Positions 1-7,248 of a stretch of 35,109 bases of DNA are shown here, piece after piece. Origin of the DNA: Pseudomonadota bacterium. Lineage in GTDB: Bacteria > Pseudomonadota > Gammaproteobacteria > Burkholderiales > Burkholderiaceae_C. The notes under the pieces were generated by a model, which saw nothing but the letters and a program-made list of their open reading frames with translations, made no database searches and was not told the origin of the DNA. The stretch's first letter is position 1. Each line of letters begins with the position of its first letter. The stretch is from the NCBI GenBank assembly GCA_031119395.1, contig JAVHYA010000034.1, positions 10,244 through 45,352 on the forward strand. Reading direction: 5' to 3'. The position numbers were made by a program, and so were the translations under genes.

Positions 1-349
1 CGGGATGGCGCTCGGGGTACTTGTACGCGTCCAGCGCTTGCTTGAAGGGCCCGTCGCACTGCGCGACGAGCGCCTGCGTCACGTCGGCATCGCCGTCCAG
101 CCAGGCGCCGGGGTCGTGGCGGTGCAGCGCCCAGCGCATGATGTCCAGGCTCTGTTCGATCACCTCGCCGCCGGGCAACACCAGGACCGGCACGGTGGCC
201 TTGGGCGATGCGATGAGCAGTTCGGGCGGCTTGTCGCGCAGCACCACCTCGCGCAGCTCGCAGCGTTGACCGCTCGCGGCCAGCGCCAGGCGCGCGCGCA
301 TCGCGTACGGGCAGCGCCGGAAGGAATAGAGCACCGGCAGGGCGCTCAC
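1..349 (-). CDS. Glutathione S-transferase-like protein, 3' part cut by window edge
   Basis: The first 116 codons of a thioredoxin-fold glutathione S-transferase-type protein are visible; the rest lies beyond the window. Residues 5-20 read VLYSFRRCPYAMRARL, a beta strand followed by a CPYA active-site-like motif at the start of a helix, as in the GST/glutaredoxin N-terminal domain. Further on, SPKATVPVLVLP carries the cis-proline (TVP) of the fold, and EQSLDIMRW fits the glutathione-binding (E/D)S motif. I choose the GTG at 349 because it overlaps the MATE stop codon by four bases (gtga), indicating translational coupling. The substrate cannot be told. Homologous small GSTs in Burkholderiales are annotated only generically, so a detoxification or thiol-transfer role is inference. 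Confidence 0.8.
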   Translation of the reverse strand, partial: MSALPVLYSFRRCPYAMRARLALAASGQRCELREVVLRDKPPELLIASPKATVPVLVLPGGEVIEQSLDIMRWALHRHDPGAWLDGDADVTQALVAQCDGPFKQALDAYKYPERHP

Positions 350-1815
350 ACCAGCCGCCGGATCGCCTTCTTGCGCCACACGAAGCGGTAGTACGCCGCC
401 TGCAGCAGCAGCATGCTGCCGAAGGACGCGGGGTACGCGATCCACACGCCCGACAGGCCGATGCGGTGGCTCATGAACCAGCCCACCGGCACCGACACGA
501 AGAGCACGCAGAAGATGGAGATGGCGGTGGGCACCAGCACCGTGCCGCTGGCGCGCATGATCCCCGACAGCGCCGAGGCCATGCCGAAGACCACCAGGCT
601 CCACAGCATGATGTGCAGCAGCTGCTGCGCCACTTCGATCACCGCCGGGTCGGTGATGAACCAGCCCATCAGCGGCCGCGAGAACAGGTAGCCCAGCAGC
701 ACCAGCGCACCCGTGAGCACCAGGTTCATCATCAAGGCGGTGCGCGTGATGGCGCCCAGACGGTCGACCCGGCCGGCGCCGATGGCCTGCGCGCCGAGGA
801 TCGAGGCCGTGATCGCGATCGAGATGGCCGGGAACTGCACGTAGGCCACCACCTGGTTCACCGCGCCGTAGGCCGCCGTGGCGTGCGAACCGAAGTCGTT
901 GACCAGCGCCAGCAGCACCAATTCGGCCAGCGCCACCACGATCATCTGCACGCCCGTGGGCACGCCCACCTTCAGGATGGCCTTGAGCAGGTGCGGCCGG
1001 ATGCGCAGGTGCCGCATGAAGTCGGCGTCCGGCGCCAGCGGGCTCCTCTTGCGCCGCAGGTACCAGCCCAGCCACAGCGTGGCGACGACGAAGGCGACCA
1101 CCGTCGCGCACGCGCCGCTGGCCACGCCCATCTGCGGCAGGCCGGCCCAGCCGCGGATGAGCGCGGGCGTGAGGACCAGGCCCACGGCCGTGGAGATGAG
1201 CAGCGTGAAGAGCGGCGTGACCGTGTCGCCCACGCCGCGCAGCATGGCCGTGGAGAGCAGGAACACGAACAGCCCGGGCATCGCGATCAGGATGATGCGG
1301 GCGTAGCGCGTGGCGTCGGGCAGGATGTCGGCCGGCGTGCCCAGCGCATGCAGCATCGGCTGCGTGAAGATGCCGCCGAAGAGCGCGACCAGCAGGCCGA
1401 ACGCCACCACCACCGTGAGCGCGGTGCCGGCCACGGCGCGGGCCTTCTCGCGGTCCTGTGCGCCCCAGGCCTGGCCGATCAGCACCGACGCGCCGCCGCC
1501 CAGGCCGATGGTGAAGGCGATGAAGAAGAACATCACCGGGAAGAAGCCCGACACCGCCGCCAGTGCCTGCACGCCGATCATCTGCCCGATGTAGACGTTG
1601 TTGAGCGTGCCCGACAGCGACTGCAGGATGTTCGACAGCAGCATCGGCGCCAGGAAGAACAGGAAGGTCTGCCACAGCGGCGTGTTGCCGGCGATGGCCA
1701 CCGGCCGACCGCGCGCCGGGGCGGGCGCGGTCGCGGGTGGCGGCACCGGGTCGGCGACGGACGCGGGCGGCGCGACCGTCTCGCCCGCCACACGGGCGGC
1801 TTCGGGCTGGGGCAT
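346..1815 (-). CDS. MATE family multidrug/toxin efflux transporter
   Basis: This is an inner-membrane antiporter of the multidrug and toxic compound extrusion family, 489 residues from the ATG at 1815, with about twelve hydrophobic helices in two homologous halves. Family features include the N-terminal helix-1 stretch (FLFFLAPMLLSNILQSL), the NNVYIGQMIG segment, GGGASVLIGQAWGAQD in the first half, and the matching ITASILGAQAIGAG in the second half. The first ~45 residues are a Pro/Ala-rich cytosolic extension. In-frame GTG codons at 1836 and 1866 are alternative starts; no strong ribosome binding site separates them. The family exports cationic drugs or metabolites using Na+ or H+ gradients; the substrate here is unknown. 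The stop overlaps the downstream GST-like start, so the two are probably co-translated. Confidence 0.9.
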   Translation of the reverse strand: MPQPEAARVAGETVAPPASVADPVPPPATAPAPARGRPVAIAGNTPLWQTFLFFLAPMLLSNILQSLSGTLNNVYIGQMIGVQALAAVSGFFPVMFFFIAFTIGLGGGASVLIGQAWGAQDREKARAVAGTALTVVVAFGLLVALFGGIFTQPMLHALGTPADILPDATRYARIILIAMPGLFVFLLSTAMLRGVGDTVTPLFTLLISTAVGLVLTPALIRGWAGLPQMGVASGACATVVAFVVATLWLGWYLRRKRSPLAPDADFMRHLRIRPHLLKAILKVGVPTGVQMIVVALAELVLLALVNDFGSHATAAYGAVNQVVAYVQFPAISIAITASILGAQAIGAGRVDRLGAITRTALMMNLVLTGALVLLGYLFSRPLMGWFITDPAVIEVAQQLLHIMLWSLVVFGMASALSGIMRASGTVLVPTAISIFCVLFVSVPVGWFMSHRIGLSGVWIAYPASFGSMLLLQAAYYRFVWRKKAIRRLV

Positions 1816-1944
1816 GGGCCGTTGTCCGGCGCTCACGCGGGCACCGCCCGGGCGGTGGCCGCGCACGCGAATCGCAGCGTGGACTGCGCGGCCCCGTGCG
1901 GGCCGTCGTTGGGATGAAGGACGTGCATCGGAAGGAAAGGTTCT

Positions 1945-2523
1945 TCAGGCATCGGTGCCGGACGCCGGCGCATTCCATGCGGGCGCCGCCAGGCCGCGGA
2001 CGAATTCGGCGACGTCCGCCGGCCAGTCGCTCACGTAGCTGTTGAAGCGCGCACGCTCGCCCGCGAAGAGCGAGCGGGCGGCCTCTTCGAAGCCCGGCAA
2101 TTCGCTGCCCAGCACGCTCATCACCCGGTAGGCCGCCTCGCGGGCGGCGCGCACCTGGTCGCGCTCGGCATAGGTACGACGTGCCTCGTCGATCAGGCGA
2201 CGCAGCGCGACCGACGCGCCGCCGGGCTGGCGGCTGAGCCAGTCCCAGTGGCGCGGCAGCAGCGTGACCTCCCGTGCGACCACGCCCAGCTTGGGACGGC
2301 CGACACCTCGCGCCGGGGTGTCCTCGACGGCGGCGGTGGGTGCAGCGTCGGGTCGCAGATCGAGCTCGACGCGCTCACCGGTCTCGGCATCGAACACCAC
2401 GGCGCCCGCGCCGCCCTCGTGCGCGCGCAGCGCGGCGAGCACGTCATCGCGGCGACCGCGCGCGACGCGCCGGTGCGCGAGAAAGGCGATCAGGGTGGGG
2501 GCGGGAGGCTGGTCGGATGTCAT
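1945..2523 (-). CDS. DUF2239 family protein
   Basis: This 192-residue soluble protein of unknown function is recognised as DUF2239 from its central block GRPKLGVVAREVTLLPRHWD followed by WLSRQPGGASVALRRLIDEAR. That block resembles a ribbon-helix-helix-like or helical DNA-binding segment, but this is inference. The N-terminal half (LIAFLAHRRVA...VVFDAETGERVELDL) matches the family layout. The ATG at 2523 is chosen because family members begin just ahead of the FLAHRR-type strand, and because a good promoter (tagaat, 2531-2536 on the opposite strand) lies only seven bases upstream. An upstream extension to 2589 would cross that promoter. No Shine-Dalgarno precedes the ATG, so the mRNA may be leaderless. 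The gene runs in the same direction as the MATE gene 129 bases downstream. Confidence 0.85.
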   Translation of the reverse strand: MTSDQPPAPTLIAFLAHRRVARGRRDDVLAALRAHEGGAGAVVFDAETGERVELDLRPDAAPTAAVEDTPARGVGRPKLGVVAREVTLLPRHWDWLSRQPGGASVALRRLIDEARRTYAERDQVRAAREAAYRVMSVLGSELPGFEEAARSLFAGERARFNSYVSDWPADVAEFVRGLAAPAWNAPASGTDA

Positions 2524-2530
2524 GTTGAAA

Positions 2531-2588
2531 ATTCTACCCGGGCTTAAATGATTTTTGCAATACACCCGGGTGAAAATTGCAATTTTCA
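2531..2588 (-). promoter_or_regulatory. Promoter and palindromic operator region of the DUF2239 gene
   Basis: Read on the minus strand there is a -35 box TTGCAA (2560-2555), an 18-base spacer and a -10 box TAGAAT (2536-2531), seven bases before the ATG. Two acccggg sites flank the -35 box: the 10-base palindrome cacccgggtg at 2563-2572 and acccgggc at 2536-2543, with centres 28 bases apart. A perfect 18-base palindrome, tgaaaattgcaattttca, occupies 2571-2588 and abuts the first site. The arrangement suggests binding by one or more dimeric regulators; which one is unknown. Confidence 0.6.
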
Positions 2589-2590
2589 TG

Positions 2591-2648
2591 CGCCAAATCG
2601 GTGCCCAGCGCCCACGGAGCGGGCGCTGGCAGCTATGAATTCCATAGC
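2591..2648 (-). repeat. Comamonadaceae-type intergenic palindromic repeat, copy 1
   Basis: In minus-strand orientation this reads gctatg-gaatt-catagc, then ctgccagcgcccg, a short loop, gggcgctgg and a ccgatttgg tail. The arms are 2632-2637/2643-2648 and 2605-2613/2621-2629. The same order recurs at 6624, 11951, 24148, 25197 and, degraded, at 23087 and 34803. It lies between the DUF2239 promoter and the pqi leader. Confidence 0.75.
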
Positions 2649-2737
2649 GGCGATTCCGTCCGACAGCGCCGCGGGCGGCTTTGGGCAGAATCGCCCCAAT
2701 GTTCGTCGCTTCCCCCGTTCCGCGCTTTCGGCCGCCT

Positions 2738-2761
2738 GCCGCCCTCCGGGGCGGCGTTTTT
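2738..2761 (+). terminator. Intrinsic-terminator-like hairpin in the pqi leader (possible attenuator)
   Basis: A perfect seven-base stem, gccgccc (2738-2744) and gggcggc (2749-2755), with loop tccg, is followed by gttttt. It ends 20 bases before the first pqiA codon. No plus-strand gene lies upstream for it to terminate: the neighbour is the divergent DUF2239 gene. A -10-like cagaat at 2686-2691 lies ahead of it, so the hairpin would sit inside the pqi mRNA leader. Confidence 0.6.
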
Positions 2762-2781
2762 CATCCCGGCCACTGCGTTCG

Positions 2782-3405
2782 ATGAAACAGCTTACCGGCC
2801 TGGTCGTGTGCGAGGGCTGCGACGCCGTCTATCGCCGGCCGGAACTGCGTTCGCGCGAAGTGGCGCGCTGCCTGCGCTGCGGGACGGAGCTGGCCCGCCA
2901 TCGCGGCGCCCAGGAGAGACGGATGGTGCCGCTGACCGTGGCCTGCCTGATCCTCTTCGCCATCGCCAACCTCTTTCCCATCGTGGAAATCGAACTGCAG
3001 GGCCTGACCAGCCAGACGACGCTGGTGGGCGCCGTGATCGCGCTGAGCGGGGAGGGCATGTCGCTGGTGGCGATGCTGGTGCTGGCGACCACGCTGCTGT
3101 TTCCGCTGACGCAGCTGCTGATCCTGCTGTACCTGCTCGGCCCGCGGCGGCGAGGCGCTCGGCCGCGCGGCTTCCAGGGCCTGGTGCGGCTGCTGCAGTC
3201 GCTGCGTCCCTGGGGCATGGTGGAGGTGTTCCTGCTCGGCGTGCTGGTGGCGGTGATCAAGCTCTCCGGCATGGCCACCGTGGTCGCGGGGCCCGCGCTG
3301 TGGGCCTTCGTGGGCCTCACGGTGCTGCTGACCGTGGTCGTCTCCTTCGACCCCAGGGCGCTGTGGGAACTGAGCTTCGACGACGTGCCGGAGCCCGTCG
3401 CATGA
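2782..3405 (+). CDS. pqiA: Paraquat-inducible protein A, N-terminal half
   Basis: This 207-residue inner-membrane protein corresponds to one half of E. coli PqiA, which carries two such halves in one ~417-residue chain. A cytosolic zinc-ribbon-like module (CEGCDAVYRR...CLRCGTEL, two CxxC pairs) precedes four hydrophobic helices, with the family motif FPIVEIELQG after the first and PWGMVEVFLLGVLVAVIKL before the last two. PqiA-type proteins form the inner-membrane part of an MCE lipid-transport system that works with PqiB and PqiC across the periplasm. The stop overlaps the next start (atga at 3402-3405). The ATG at 2782 is preferred over in-frame codons upstream, which would translate the repeat and hairpin. 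The split into two genes is common in Burkholderiales. Confidence 0.88.
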   Translation: MKQLTGLVVCEGCDAVYRRPELRSREVARCLRCGTELARHRGAQERRMVPLTVACLILFAIANLFPIVEIELQGLTSQTTLVGAVIALSGEGMSLVAMLVLATTLLFPLTQLLILLYLLGPRRRGARPRGFQGLVRLLQSLRPWGMVEVFLLGVLVAVIKLSGMATVVAGPALWAFVGLTVLLTVVVSFDPRALWELSFDDVPEPVA

Positions 3406-4226
3406 GCGAGGGCCGGCCGCCAGCAGGTGATCGCAGCGAAGCCGCCGGCGAGGGTGCGCCGCCGGGCATGTCCGCGCGCAGGGCCCGTGCGCTGCGGGCA
3501 CGCGCCGCCGCGCTGGCCGCGCGCGCCACGCCGCACACCTGCGTGCACGGCGGCGAGGGCGACATCGCCACCGCGCGCCAGCTCGGGCTGTGCGAATGCC
3601 ACCGCTGCGGTGCCGTGTGGCAGGACGCGCAGGACGGCGAGCACTGCGAGCGCTGCGGCGCGCGCCTGCGTCACCGCAAGACCGACAGCATCCGCCGCAC
3701 CTGGGCGCTGCTGATCTCGGCGGCCATCATGTACCTGCCGGCCAACCTGCTGCCGGTGATGATCACCAAGAGCCTGTTCGGCACGCAGCAGGACACCATC
3801 CTCAGCGGCGTCATCTATTTCTGGGTCTCGGGCTCGTACGGGCTGGCGGCGCTGATCTTCACGGCCAGCTTCCTGGTGCCGCTGTTCAAGCTCGCGGCAC
3901 TGTTCGTGCTGGTGGTGCTGGCGCAGCGGCGCAGCACCTGGCGCCAGCGCGAGCGGGCGCGCCTGTACCACGGGCTGGAGTTCATCGGCCGCTGGTCCAT
4001 GCTCGACGTGTTCGTGGTGTCGCTGCTGGCCGGGCTGGTGCAGATCAAGGGCTTCGCGGTCATCACCGCCGGGGTCGGCATCGGCGCCTTCGCAGCCGTC
4101 GTGGTCCTGACGATGCTGGCCTCGCTGAGCTTCGACCCGCGCCTGACCTGGGACACCGAGCCCGCCCCTTCACCCGAACCCGTGGCGCCGACGGCGCCGA
4201 TCGCTGCACGAGAGTCCATCGCATGA
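3402..4226 (+). CDS. pqiA: Paraquat-inducible protein A, C-terminal half
   Basis: This is the second PqiA-type half as a separate 274-residue protein. About 60 hydrophilic, Ala/Arg-rich residues precede a CxxC...CxxC module (CECHRCG...CERCGARLRHR), then four membrane helices with the family segments YLPANLLPVMI and HGLEFIGRWSMLDVFVVSLL. The C-terminus is an acidic, Pro-rich tail (EPAPSPEPVAPTAP). Start and stop both overlap neighbouring genes by four bases (atga), so the three upstream pqi cistrons are translationally coupled. It presumably pairs with the preceding half to rebuild a full PqiA in the inner membrane and couples to the MCE protein encoded next. Confidence 0.88.
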   Translation: MSEGRPPAGDRSEAAGEGAPPGMSARRARALRARAAALAARATPHTCVHGGEGDIATARQLGLCECHRCGAVWQDAQDGEHCERCGARLRHRKTDSIRRTWALLISAAIMYLPANLLPVMITKSLFGTQQDTILSGVIYFWVSGSYGLAALIFTASFLVPLFKLAALFVLVVLAQRRSTWRQRERARLYHGLEFIGRWSMLDVFVVSLLAGLVQIKGFAVITAGVGIGAFAAVVVLTMLASLSFDPRLTWDTEPAPSPEPVAPTAPIAARESIA

Positions 4227-5866
4227 ATGAAGAAGTTCCCCCGCCCGCGGGACCCCAGCCGGCCGCGCCCCGCGTGGAGCGCCGGCGCGACTGGGTGCCC
4301 TCGCTGATCTGGCTGATCCCGATCGTGGCGGCGCTGGTGGGCATCACGCTGGTGGCCAAGATCCTGTGGAACCGCGGGCCGGAAATCGTGCTGAGCTTCA
4401 AGACCGCCGAGGGCCTGGAGGCCGGCAAGACGGCGGTGAAGTACAAGGACGTGCAGATCGGCACCGTGCAGGCGATCCGCCTGTCGCGCGACCGCTCGCA
4501 CGTGCGCGTGCAGGTGCAGCTCAACAAGGAGGCCGCCGACGGCTTCACCGCCAGGGACGCGCGCTACTGGGTCGTCCGCCCGCGCCTGGACACCTCGGGC
4601 ATCTCGGGCCTGACCACGCTGCTGTCGGGCGCCTACATCGGCGCCGACGCCGGCACCGTCGACGAGACCACCGACGAGTTCGAGGGCCTGGAGCTGCCGC
4701 CCATCGTGACGCGCGACCTCAGCGGCCGGCAGTACACGCTGCGGGCGCGGGACATCGGCTCGCTGGACATCGGCTCGCCCGTGTACTTCCGTCGCATCAA
4801 GGTCGGGCAGGTGTCGTCCTTCGACCTCGACGGCGACGGCCGCGGCGTGACGATGCGCATCTTCGTGAATGCGCCCTACGACAAGTTCGTCGGCGCGAAC
4901 ACGCGCTTCTGGCATGCCAGCGGCCTGAACGTGCAGCTGGGGGCCAGCGGGCTCACGGTGCGCACGCAGTCGCTGGCGACCATCCTGCTGGGCGGCGTCG
5001 CCTTCGCGGCGCCCGACGACGTGATGGGCCCGGTGGCGCAGGAGAACACCGCCTATGCGCTGGCCGACGACGAGACCACGGCCATGAAGGAGCCCGACGG
5101 CCCGTCGCAGACCATGCTGATGTACTTCAACCAGTCGCTGCGCGGCCTCGCGCCGGGCGCACCGGTCGACTTCCGCGGCATCGTGCTGGGCGAGGTGAAA
5201 TCCATCGGCGTGCAGTTCGACCGCAGCGAGCGCGAGTTCCTGATGCCGGTGCTCATCACCGTGTATCCCGACCGCCTGCGTCGCGCCGCCGTGGCCAGCG
5301 GGCAGGCACCGGCCGAGTCGAAGTACACGCAGGAAGAGCGCCTTCGCTTCCTCATCGGCAAGGGCCTGCGCGCGCAATTGCGCACGGGCAACCTGCTGAC
5401 CGGCCAGGTCTACGTGGCGCTGGACTTCTTCCCCAAGGAGAAGCCGGTGAAGTTCGACCCGGCCGCCAGCCCCATCCAGCTCCCCACGGTGCAGAACAGC
5501 CTCGACGAGATCCAGTCCCAGGTGCAGGAGATCGCGGCCAAGGTCAACAAGATTCCCTTCGAGGAAATCTCCAACGACCTGCGCAAGACCCTGCGCACGC
5601 TGGACAAGACGCTCACCGCGGCCGAGAGCACCGTCACCCGCATCAACAACGACGTGACGCCCGAGATCGCCGCGGCCATGAAGGACGCGCGCAAGACCAT
5701 CAACACCGCCGATCGCACGCTGGCCGAGGACTCGCCGCTGCAGCAGGACCTGCGCCAGACGCTGCAGGAGCTGACGCGCACCGCCGGGTCGATCCGCGTG
5801 CTGACCGACTACCTCGAGCGCCACCCCGAGTCGCTGCTGCGCGGCAAGCCGGACGACAAACGATGA
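4223..5866 (+). CDS. pqiB: PqiB, three-MCE-domain periplasmic lipid-transport protein
   Basis: This 547-residue protein is close to the length of E. coli PqiB (546). A short cytosolic N-terminus is followed by one membrane anchor (residues ~27-48, LIWLIPIVAALVGITLVAKIL). Three MCE/MlaD repeats follow: around IVLSFKTAEGLEAGKTAVKYKDVQIG, then YTLRARDIGSLDIGSPVYFRRIKVG, then MYFNQSLRGLAPGAPVDFRGIVLG. The last ~110 residues form a long helix with regularly spaced Thr/Leu (heptad-like), the needle coiled coil of PqiB. Structural work on the E. coli protein shows stacked MCE rings forming a tunnel between the two membranes. The ATG at 4223 overlaps the previous stop; the stop overlaps the pqiC ATG. 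Confidence 0.93.
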   Translation: MNEEVPPPAGPQPAAPRVERRRDWVPSLIWLIPIVAALVGITLVAKILWNRGPEIVLSFKTAEGLEAGKTAVKYKDVQIGTVQAIRLSRDRSHVRVQVQLNKEAADGFTARDARYWVVRPRLDTSGISGLTTLLSGAYIGADAGTVDETTDEFEGLELPPIVTRDLSGRQYTLRARDIGSLDIGSPVYFRRIKVGQVSSFDLDGDGRGVTMRIFVNAPYDKFVGANTRFWHASGLNVQLGASGLTVRTQSLATILLGGVAFAAPDDVMGPVAQENTAYALADDETTAMKEPDGPSQTMLMYFNQSLRGLAPGAPVDFRGIVLGEVKSIGVQFDRSEREFLMPVLITVYPDRLRRAAVASGQAPAESKYTQEERLRFLIGKGLRAQLRTGNLLTGQVYVALDFFPKEKPVKFDPAASPIQLPTVQNSLDEIQSQVQEIAAKVNKIPFEEISNDLRKTLRTLDKTLTAAESTVTRINNDVTPEIAAAMKDARKTINTADRTLAEDSPLQQDLRQTLQELTRTAGSIRVLTDYLERHPESLLRGKPDDKR

Positions 5867-6624
5867 ACTCCCCCCCAGTCTTCGCGCACTTCGTGTCGCT
5901 TCGCCAACCCCCTGCAGGGGGCACATCCAACGGCCCGGCGGAGCCGGTTCCGCGGATGTTCCCGCATGGCCTGCTCCGCGGCCTTCGGCATCGCGCCGGA
6001 TCGGCTGTCAACCGGCGAATACATCGCTGCGCACTCGCCGCGGCCCTTGCCGGTCTGGTGCTGTCTGCGTGTTCGAGTCCCGTCACGCGCTACTACACGT
6101 TGGCCGAGCCCGCGGCCACGACGGCGCCGCGCAGCGCCACGCCGCTGTTCATCGAGCTCGCGCCGCTGGCCCTGCCCGAGCGGCTGGCGCGGCCGCAGAT
6201 GGTGGTGCGCAAGGCGGATGCCGCCAGCACCGAGGTCGAGGTGCTGGAGCAGCACCGCTGGTCGTCCTCCTTCGAGAGCGAGCTGCGCGACGCGCTGGCC
6301 AGCGGCGTCGCCGCGCGCCTGGGCGCGGCCGACTCCACCCGCGGTGGCCGGCAGACCGGCCAGCCGGCATGGCGCATCGCGGTGCAGGTGCGCCAGTTCG
6401 ATGCCATCGACGGCACGCGGGTCGATGCGGCCCTGAGCTGGACCCTGCGGCGCACCGACGCCGACCGCAGCGCGGCCTGCCAATGGTCGGCCAGCGAACC
6501 CGCCGGGGCCGGCATCGACGCGCTCGCCCAGGCGGCGCAGCGCCTCACGGCACGCGCTTCCGAGGCCATTGCCCGCCATGTGGCGGCGGCGAACTCCGGC
6601 CCGCTCGGCGATTGCAGGATCTGA
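5863..6624 (+). CDS. pqiC: PqiC, outer-membrane lipoprotein of the Pqi system (ABC_trans_aux family)
   Basis: This DUF330/ABC_trans_aux-type lipoprotein binds the tip of the PqiB needle at the outer membrane. The lipobox LVLSACSS marks the acylated Cys, followed by VTRYYTLAEP, which is typical of the family. The body keeps the IELAPLALPERLARPQMVVR segment. The ATG at 5863 overlaps the pqiB stop (atga), giving 253 residues. That start puts about 50 odd residues (MNSPPVFAHFVSLRQPP...) ahead of the signal peptide, and they are encoded by a repeat-like insert. An ATG at 5956 would shorten the n-region to ~27 residues. Which one is used is unresolved; I list the coupled start. Confidence 0.82.
   Translation: MNSPPVFAHFVSLRQPPAGGTSNGPAEPVPRMFPHGLLRGLRHRAGSAVNRRIHRCALAAALAGLVLSACSSPVTRYYTLAEPAATTAPRSATPLFIELAPLALPERLARPQMVVRKADAASTEVEVLEQHRWSSSFESELRDALASGVAARLGAADSTRGGRQTGQPAWRIAVQVRQFDAIDGTRVDAALSWTLRRTDADRSAACQWSASEPAGAGIDALAQAAQRLTARASEAIARHVAAANSGPLGDCRI
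5867..5960 (+). repeat. Repeat-like insert between the coupled pqiC start and its signal peptide
   Basis: The stretch has a run of seven c (5870-5876), the short palindrome ccccctgcaggggg (5909-5922) and a ggcccggcggagccggttccgcgg block (5932-5955). I recall very similar ccccctgnagggg / ggcccggcnaagccggttccgcgg blocks as dispersed intergenic repeats in Comamonadaceae. Here it lies inside the pqiC reading frame. Assignment to the family is from memory and should be tested by search. Confidence 0.5.
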
Positions 6625-6681
6625 AGCAAAAGCGGCTGCGGCGCCCGTCCGGCGGGCGCCAGCAGCTATCGATTTCGTAGC
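6624..6681 (-). repeat. Intergenic palindromic repeat, copy 2
   Basis: Minus-strand orientation: gctacgaaatcgatagc (6681-6665), ctgct, then ggcgcccg (6660-6653) pairing with cgggcgcc (6647-6640), and a cagccgcttttgcttcag tail. It directly follows the pqiC stop and precedes the convergent membrane-protein gene. The hairpin plus T-rich tail could end minus-strand readthrough. Confidence 0.75.
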
Positions 6682-6687
6682 ATCCGC

Positions 6688-7167
6688 TCAGCCTGCCCGC
6701 CGCCACCAGCGGCGCACGCCGAGGCGCCAGGCCCGCACGCGCCGCCATGGCGCGCTCTCGCGCACACGCGCCAGCACGGCGTCCTTCCACGCCTTCCAGC
6801 GCGGGTACCAGCGGGCGAACCAGGCCAGCCGCATGAGCGTGGGCTGCACCAGCTGGAAGAGCCGGGCGAGCACCGCCGTTCCCAGCAGCTTGGCGCCGCC
6901 GAGCAGAAGCAGTCCCGTGGCGTAGTGGCCGCGCCCGAACAGCGCCAGCGCCAGCAGCTTGACCGGCACCAGCGCCAGCATCGGCACGCCGAAGGCGAGC
7001 AGCGCGGCCCAGGGCGGCAGTCCGCGCACCCAGGCTTCCAGCCGCGCCCACAGCGGCAGGCGCGCGAGCCGCCCGACCAGCCTGGCGAGCGGTTCCCACC
7101 CCCATTCCTCGAACAGGAGCAGGGGCACCAGCAGGGCGGTGCCGATGGCGCGCAGCAGGCGTTTCAT
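6688..7167 (-). CDS. Small membrane protein of unknown function
   Basis: This 159-residue protein begins MKRLLRAIGTALLVPLLLFEEWGWEPL. It has an N-terminal hydrophobic helix, two further hydrophobic stretches (residues ~50-70, LLAFGVPMLALVPVKLLALALF, and ~83-100, LLLLGGAKLLGTAVLARLF), and a very basic, Trp/Arg-rich C-terminal tail (WKAWKDAVLARVRES...RRWWRRAG). I recognise it only as a conserved hypothetical membrane protein of Comamonadaceae. The ATG at 7167 is the only start giving a positively charged N-terminus ahead of the first helix. It is divergent from tex with about 80 bases between the starts. A much longer open frame continues upstream antisense to tex and is not part of this gene. 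Confidence 0.72.
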   Translation of the reverse strand: MKRLLRAIGTALLVPLLLFEEWGWEPLARLVGRLARLPLWARLEAWVRGLPPWAALLAFGVPMLALVPVKLLALALFGRGHYATGLLLLGGAKLLGTAVLARLFQLVQPTLMRLAWFARWYPRWKAWKDAVLARVRESAPWRRVRAWRLGVRRWWRRAG

Positions 7168-7248
7168 GATGCCGAGCCTAACCGCCGGCGGGCAGGGTGC
7201 CCTATGGCAAACTTCCGCGCTTTTCCCCAGGGCAGACCCGAAGAAAGC

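Noticed and set aside
466-1917. Plus-strand open frame of 483 codons antisense to the MATE gene
   Set aside because: Its translation is His/Arg/Gln-rich with no domain; the minus-strand MATE protein has a full set of membrane helices and family motifs. It is a high-GC shadow.
2829-5926. Long minus-strand frames antisense to pqiA and pqiB
   Set aside because: Low-complexity composition and no recognisable motif, against complete PqiA and PqiB signatures on the plus strand with coupled start and stop codons.
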